From NCBI RefSeq assembly GCF_018390645.1, contig NZ_JAHBGC010000020.1, forward strand, positions 909,467 through 973,466: DNA of 64,000 nucleotides. Direction: 5' to 3'. The stretch comes from Ancylobacter dichloromethanicus. Lineage in GTDB: Bacteria > Pseudomonadota > Alphaproteobacteria > Rhizobiales > Xanthobacteraceae. The notes below the pieces were generated by a model. That model was not told where the DNA came from and did no database searches. It saw nothing but the letters and a program-made list of their open reading frames with translations. Positions 59,792 to 64,000 of this stretch are shown in pieces; within the stretch, counting starts at the first letter, position 1, and each line of letters opens with the position of its first letter. The position numbers and the translations under genes were made by a program.

Positions 59792-62230
59792 TCACGCCTT
59801 GACCAACGGCACCTTCGGCACCCGGGACGAGCCCGGCTTGGCGCGGCTTGACGTGCCGCCGGCCTTCTTTGCCTTGGTCGCCGGCGCCTTGCGGCGCGGG
59901 GCGCGCTTGGCCTTGGGTGGCTCGATCTTCTCCGGCTTGGGCGTGATCGGCCCTTCCGGGAACTCGAAGCCGAGCGTGGTCTCGCCATCCTCGCCGGTCA
60001 GCAGGACAACCCGCACATGACCGCCCGAACGCAGCCTGCCGAACAGCACCTCGTCGGCCAGAGCTTTCTTGATGTGCTCCTGGATCACCCGGCCCATGGG
60101 CCGCGCGCCCATCTGCTGGTCGTAGCCGCGCTCCACCAGCCAGGCGGTCGCCTCGTCCGACAGCTCAATGGTGACGTTGCGGTCGGCCAGCTGCGCCTCG
60201 AGCTGCAGCACGAACTTCTCCACCACCAGCGCAATGACCTCGTTGGTGAGGTGGGCGAAGGTGATGATGGCGTCGAGGCGGTTGCGGAACTCCGGCGCGA
60301 ACAGCCGGTTGATCGCCTCCACATCGTCACCCTCGCGCTTGGTGCGGGTGAAGCCGAAGGCCGATTTCGACAGGTCGGCGGCACCCGCATTGGTCGTCAT
60401 GATAAGGATGACGTTGCGGAAATCCACCTGCTTGCCGTTGTGGTCGGTCAGCTTCCCATGGTCCATCACCTGCAGCAGGATGTTGAACAGGTCGGGATGC
60501 GCCTTCTCGATCTCGTCCAGCAACAGCACGCAGTGCGGATGCTGGTCGATGCCATCGGTCAACAGGCCGCCCTGGTCGAAGCCGACATAGCCGGGAGGCG
60601 CGCCGATCAGCCGCGAGATGGTGTGCCGCTCCATGTACTCGGACATGTCGAAGCGCAGCAGTTCGACGCCCAGGCTGGAGGCAAGCTGCTTGGCCACCTC
60701 CGTCTTGCCGACGCCGGTCGGACCGGAGAACAGGTAGGAGCCGATCGGCTTCTCCGGCTCGCGCAGACCCGCCCGCGCCAGCTTGATCGCCGAGGCCAGC
60801 GCCTCGATCGCCTTGTCCTGGCCGTAGACCACACGCTTCAGCGTCGTCTCCAGCGCGGAGAGGATCTCGGTGTCGGACTTGGACACCGACTTCGGCGGAA
60901 TGCGCGCGATGGTCGCGACCGTCGCCTCGATTTCCTTGACGCCGATGATCTTCTTGCGCCGGCTCTCGGGCAGCAGCATCTGCGCCGCGCCCGACTCGTC
61001 GATGATGTCGATCGCCTTGTCGGGCAGCTTGCGGTCATGGATGTAGCGCGCGGAGAGCTCCACCGCCGCCTTGATGGCGTCGTTGGTGTAGCGCAGCCGA
61101 TGGTAGTCCTCGAAATAGGGCTTCAGCCCCTTCAGTATCTCGATCGCGTCCGGCACGGTCGGCTCCGGCACGTCGATCTTCTGGAAGCGGCGGACCAGTG
61201 CGCGGTCCTTCTCGAAGTACTGGCGGTACTCCTTGTAGGTGGTCGAGCCGATGCAGCGCAGGGTGCCCGCCGCGAGGGCAGGCTTGAGCAGATTGGAGGC
61301 ATCCATGGCCCCGCCGGAGGTCGCGCCGGCGCCGATCACCGTGTGGATCTCGTCGATGAACATGATGGCGTCGGGATAAGCCTCGATCTCCTTCACCACC
61401 TGCTTGAGGCGCTCCTCGAAATCGCCACGGTAGCGGGTGCCCGCAAGCAGCGCGCCCATGTCGAGCGAGAAGACGGTGGCCTTGCGCAGAACGTCGGGCA
61501 CCTCGCCGGCAACGATGCGGCGCGCCAGTCCCTCGGCTATGGCGGTCTTGCCCACGCCGGGATCGCCCACGAAGAGCGGATTGTTCTTGGAGCGGCGGCA
61601 CAGCACCTGGATGGTGCGCTGGATCTCGCCGTCGCGGCCGATCAGCGGGTCGATCTTGCCCTCGCGCGCCTTCTTGTTGAGGTTCACGCAATAGGCTTCG
61701 AGCGCATCGGCCTTCTTCTTGGTGTCCTCCCCGGTCTTCGTCTCCGTCTCCTCTTCGGCGCCCCGCACGGGTCGGCTCTCCGACATGCCGGCGCGTTTGG
61801 CGATGCCGTGGCTGATGTAGTTGACCGCATCGTAGCGGGTCATGTCCTGCTCTTGCAGGAAATAGGCCGCATGGCTCTCGCGCTCGGCGAAGATGGCGAC
61901 CAGCACGTTGGCGCCGGTCACTTCCTCGCGGCCGGAGGACTGCACATGGATGACGGCGCGCTGGATGACACGCTGGAAGCCGGCCGTCGGCTTGGAATCC
62001 TCGCCGCCATCCTGCACGAGATTGTCGAGCTCGGTGTCGATGTACTCGACCAGATTCCGCCGCAGCTTGTCGGTGTCGACGTTGCAGGCGCGCATCACCG
62101 CCGCCGAGTCCTGGTCGTCGACCAGTGACAGCAGCAGGTGCTCCAGCGTCGCATATTCGTGGTGGCGTTCATTGGCGAGCGCGAGCGCCCTGTGCAGCGA
62201 CTGCTCGAGGCTTCGGGAGAAGGTGGGCAT
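59792..62230 (-). CDS. clpA: ATP-dependent Clp protease ATP-binding subunit ClpA
   Basis: An 812-residue AAA+ unfoldase that feeds substrates to ClpP. The Clp N-domain is at about 1-145 ([20 protein letters not shown]). The first ATPase has Walker [16 protein letters not shown] (about 222-236) and Walker [15 protein letters not shown]. The second has [15 protein letters not shown] and [16 protein letters not shown]. Length is 54 residues above E. coli ClpA (758), due to a basic Lys/Pro/Ala tail after about 755 ([18 protein letters not shown]). It lies 31 bp after clpS on the same strand, so the adaptor and unfoldase are cotranscribed. Confidence 0.97.
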   Translation of the reverse strand: MPTFSRSLEQSLHRALALANERHHEYATLEHLLLSLVDDQDSAAVMRACNVDTDKLRRNLVEYIDTELDNLVQDGGEDSKPTAGFQRVIQRAVIHVQSSGREEVTGANVLVAIFAERESHAAYFLQEQDMTRYDAVNYISHGIAKRAGMSESRPVRGAEEETETKTGEDTKKKADALEAYCVNLNKKAREGKIDPLIGRDGEIQRTIQVLCRRSKNNPLFVGDPGVGKTAIAEGLARRIVAGEVPDVLRKATVFSLDMGALLAGTRYRGDFEERLKQVVKEIEAYPDAIMFIDEIHTVIGAGATSGGAMDASNLLKPALAAGTLRCIGSTTYKEYRQYFEKDRALVRRFQKIDVPEPTVPDAIEILKGLKPYFEDYHRLRYTNDAIKAAVELSARYIHDRKLPDKAIDIIDESGAAQMLLPESRRKKIIGVKEIEATVATIARIPPKSVSKSDTEILSALETTLKRVVYGQDKAIEALASAIKLARAGLREPEKPIGSYLFSGPTGVGKTEVAKQLASSLGVELLRFDMSEYMERHTISRLIGAPPGYVGFDQGGLLTDGIDQHPHCVLLLDEIEKAHPDLFNILLQVMDHGKLTDHNGKQVDFRNVILIMTTNAGAADLSKSAFGFTRTKREGDDVEAINRLFAPEFRNRLDAIITFAHLTNEVIALVVEKFVLQLEAQLADRNVTIELSDEATAWLVERGYDQQMGARPMGRVIQEHIKKALADEVLFGRLRSGGHVRVVLLTGEDGETTLGFEFPEGPITPKPEKIEPPKAKRAPRRKAPATKAKKAGGTSSRAKPGSSRVPKVPLVKA

Positions 62231-62261
62231 CGGGACCTCTTCATTTAGCCGTCGCGGGGCG

Positions 62262-62633
62262 TCACTTCTTCTCCATGACGCACTGCAAAGGATGCTGGTG
62301 CTTGCGCGCGAAGTCCATCACCTGCGTGACCTTGGTCTCGGCCACTTCATAGGTGAAGATACCGCACTCCCCCACGCCATGCTGATGCACATGCAGCATG
62401 ATCTGGGTGGCTTCCTCCCGATTTTTGCTGAAAAAGTGCTCCAGCACATGCACGACGAACTCCATTGGCGTGTAGTCGTCGTTGACCAGGAGCACCCGGT
62501 AGAGATTGGGCCGCTTCACCTGCGGCTTGGTACGCGTGATCACGGCCGTGCCGGGCACGTCGTCGCCACGGCGGCGACGGTCGTCGTCGGCCATCATATT
62601 TTCACGCGGCTGAAACTTGGCGCGATCGGACAT
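62262..62633 (-). CDS. clpS: ClpS adaptor protein
   Basis: A 123-residue N-end-rule adaptor that hands substrates to ClpA. The core is [20 protein letters not shown] (45-64) with the substrate-pocket residues, then [20 protein letters not shown] and [20 protein letters not shown]. The N-terminal 40 residues are flexible and charged. The ATG at 62633 is used; later Met residues at 62595 and nearby would shorten only this tail. It is directly upstream of clpA. Confidence 0.96.
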   Translation of the reverse strand: MSDRAKFQPRENMMADDDRRRRGDDVPGTAVITRTKPQVKRPNLYRVLLVNDDYTPMEFVVHVLEHFFSKNREEATQIMLHVHQHGVGECGIFTYEVAETKVTQVMDFARKHQHPLQCVMEKK

Positions 62634-62856
62634 TCATACGTTCCCCAAACCGGCTCCCCGGTTCTCGGTAGCTATAATATGTACGCCCTCCCGGTCCCGC
62701 CAGTGGCGCGAGCCGGACCGACTGTCGCAATTCGGTGACATTTCCACGAGGATGGGGCGACAGCGTGACCGGAGGATCGGCCCGAAATCGCCGCGACGCA
62801 AGCGTTTCGCCCGCTGGGGCCCACGGCCGGCGCCGCGTCGCGCCGGGTGAAAAAGG

Positions 62857-62886
62857 AAAAGGCCCGACACGGAGGCCGGGCCTTTC
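62857..62886 (-). terminator. Intrinsic terminator after the phasin gene
   Basis: On the minus strand AAAGGCCCG and CGGGCCTTT form a nine-base-pair stem around CCTCCGTGT, followed by TCCTTTTTC. It lies 78 bp downstream of the phasin stop. Confidence 0.75.
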
Positions 62887-62963
62887 CAAAAACATGCGGG
62901 ACGACCCGAACTCCCGTTCCGGGTCAGCCCCTTGTCACCGGACGCACGTCCGGGACCAGTAGC

Positions 62964-63302
62964 TCACTTGCCGGCAGAGACCTTGCCGATGACGTTCTCA
63001 TACGGCTTGTAGGTCTCCTTGGCGAGGTCGGCATAGAGCTCGCCCATCTTCGTGGCCTGGGCGACGAAGCTCTCATAGGCGCTCTTGAAATAGTCCGACT
63101 GGATCTCGACCGCCTTGTCGAGCGTCTTGGCGCCGAACAGCTTCTCCGCCGTGGCGGTGCCCTCCTCGAAGGACTTCTTCGAATAGTCGGCCACCTCGAC
63201 GGCGATCGCCTGGACGCCCTTCGAGACGGTGCCGAAGCTCTTCACGGCAAGGTCGAGATTGTCCTTGCCGACCTTCTGGATGTCTTCGAAATTCTGCAGC
63301 AT
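62964..63302 (-). CDS. Phasin family protein
   Basis: A 112-residue helical protein of the phasin_2 family that coats polyhydroxyalkanoate granules. Text is NFEDIQKVGKDNLDLAVKSF, GVQAIAVEVADYSKKSFEEG, VEIQSDYFKSAYESFVAQAT and LADLAKETYKPYENVIGKV-like (ADLAKETYKPYENVIGKVS). The ATG at 63302 gives the family start, with CAGGAG upstream; a longer frame upstream has unnatural text. It indicates PHA storage or a general granule/stress role. A promoter-like pair and a clean terminator bracket it as a single-gene unit. Confidence 0.92.
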   Translation of the reverse strand: MLQNFEDIQKVGKDNLDLAVKSFGTVSKGVQAIAVEVADYSKKSFEEGTATAEKLFGAKTLDKAVEIQSDYFKSAYESFVAQATKMGELYADLAKETYKPYENVIGKVSAGK

Positions 63303-63381
63303 GAGCCCAACTCCTGTGGTGTTTCGCCACGCGCGTCGCGCATCAGCCGCACGCGCCCGCCCGGGAATTCTCCCTAAAAAA

Positions 63382-63411
63382 TCTGTACTGCACCGCACTA
63401 CGCGACGTCAA
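63382..63411 (-). promoter_or_regulatory. Candidate sigma-70 promoter for the phasin gene
   Basis: On the minus strand TTGACG (63406-63411) and TACAGA (63382-63387) are spaced 18 bp apart, 80 bp before the phasin ATG. The 417-bp gap between the phasin and the next gene has no other supported gene. Confidence 0.4.
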
Positions 63412-63718
63412 GTGAATTTGTGCAGCGCAACATAATGCGCCGGGCCGGGCTTTGCCCCCGGCGTTCGCCACCAGCCCGCGCGCGAATCGGCCCGAGGACG
63501 GCCTCGCACCATCTTCGTGCCATATGAACAGGGTTGAAGGGCGTTCTTTACGACTCTGTAACCGTGCCCTTTTTAAGGTTTGGGAAGTGATGGTTCGGCA
63601 GGGTTCCTTAACCGGTCGAGGCCTTCGCAAGGGCAACAGAGCCCTCGCGCGGCGGTCTTGCCCCTGGCGGAAGTTTTGAGTTCCGGCACCATGCCGGCAG
63701 CAGTAGCGGGACGGACAG

Positions 63719-64000
63719 ATGCGGGTTCCGGAGATGGTCGGCACCACTTTCATGCGTGCCGCCGTGGCGGTTTTGGCGGTTTCTCTCCTGGGGGCGGGCG
63801 TGGCGGAGGCCGCGTCCAAGAAAAAGAAGTCGGTGCGCAGCAAGGCGGCGGTCACGCGCAGCGTGGCCAGCAGTGGGACCTGGCATCGTGGCTACTCCCA
63901 CATCGTCGTCGACGCCAATACCGGCCGCGTGCTCGATGCCGAGAATGCGGACGAACTCCGCCATCCCGCCTCGGTCACCAAGGTGATGACGCTCTACCTG
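63719..64000 (+). CDS. D-alanyl-D-alanine carboxypeptidase (penicillin-binding protein 5 family), cut by window end
   Basis: The frame from ATG 63719 (alternatives 63734 and 63752) runs open to the window end. It begins with a signal peptide (hydrophobic AAVAVLAVSLLGAG, cleavage after AEA), then a Lys/Arg-rich spacer (SKKKKSVRSK). The enzyme domain follows: SHIVVDANTGRVLDAENADE, then HPASVTKVMTLYL. The S-x-x-K in SVTK contains the active-site Ser of peptidase family S11. It would trim D-Ala from peptidoglycan pentapeptides in the periplasm. Only about 94 codons are present; the KTG box and any C-terminal SPOR domain lie beyond the window. Confidence 0.88.
   Translation, partial: MRVPEMVGTTFMRAAVAVLAVSLLGAGVAEAASKKKKSVRSKAAVTRSVASSGTWHRGYSHIVVDANTGRVLDAENADELRHPASVTKVMTLYL

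Noticed and set aside
60017-62128. 703-codon plus-strand frame across clpA
   Set aside because: Antisense to clpA, repetitive His/Arg/Leu composition, no motif.
1-64000. CRISPR arrays, rRNA operon, insertion sequences
   Set aside because: No regularly spaced repeats, no rRNA stretches and no transposase text were found on reading both strands.

Overview
The window is GC-rich, densely coded chromosomal DNA from an alphaproteobacterium, most likely of the order Hyphomicrobiales (Rhizobiales). A Xanthobacteraceae-like member such as Ancylobacter or Starkeya is an inference from gene content, not a measured assignment. Supporting markers are an EipB-type envelope protein (DUF1849), a DUF3572 gene beside divK, a phasin, a mitochondrial-type complex I accessory subunit, the alphaproteobacterial LexA-box form GTTC-N7-GTTC, and the block ruvX-pyrB-pyrC-plsY-dprA-topA-rnr-rpmG.

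Positions 1-11156 are accessory DNA. The right end of a prophage occupies 1-5244: a cut structural gene, a DUF2793 protein, an endolysin with C-terminal membrane segments, two small membrane proteins and an orphan Dam-type methylase. A poorer-coding, less GC-rich stretch follows (5245-5885). Next is a leftward restriction-modification cassette (5886-10047) with an RHH regulator, an Mrr-like nuclease, an N4-cytosine-type methylase, an HNH nuclease and a small unknown gene. A LexA-type box at 10136 stands before three small genes, two of which appear frame-broken. The region stops exactly at the 3' end of tRNA-Arg(TCT), a classic integration point.

Positions 11157-16317 are host genes: complex I accessory subunit, rpsU, tRNA-Pro, a PPC-domain protein, DUF192, a double cold-shock protein, a sirtuin, a glyoxalase and tRNA-Glu. 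Positions 16318-23786 form a regulator-rich patch with a cupin, two complete LysR genes, a headless LysR, an NAD-dependent epimerase, an AraC regulator, a short-chain dehydrogenase and a SnoaL-like protein. It shows deletions and two good operator palindromes.

From 23996 onward the content is mostly core. It includes tRNA-Ser, a GST, gatB, a lactate permease, a glycosyltransferase, chorismate mutase and gatA/gatC. These are followed by ruvX, an AEC carrier, pyrB with a metal-site-defective pyrC homologue, plsY, dprA, topA, rnr, DUF983, NUDIX, an MFS carrier, rpmG, divK, DUF3572, dinB and eipB. RidA, a GDPD, a FemAB-like acyltransferase, a HIT protein, azlCD, clpA/clpS, a phasin and the start of a D,D-carboxypeptidase complete the window. 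Together these cover translation fidelity (GatCAB, S21, L33), pyrimidine and phospholipid synthesis, DNA topology and repair, RNA turnover, proteolysis, the envelope and carbon storage.

The most notable items are the two-nuclease cassette beside an SOS box, the tRNA-Arg-anchored island, the pseudo-dihydroorotase, the in-frame insert in the FemAB-like gene and the regulatory palindromes.
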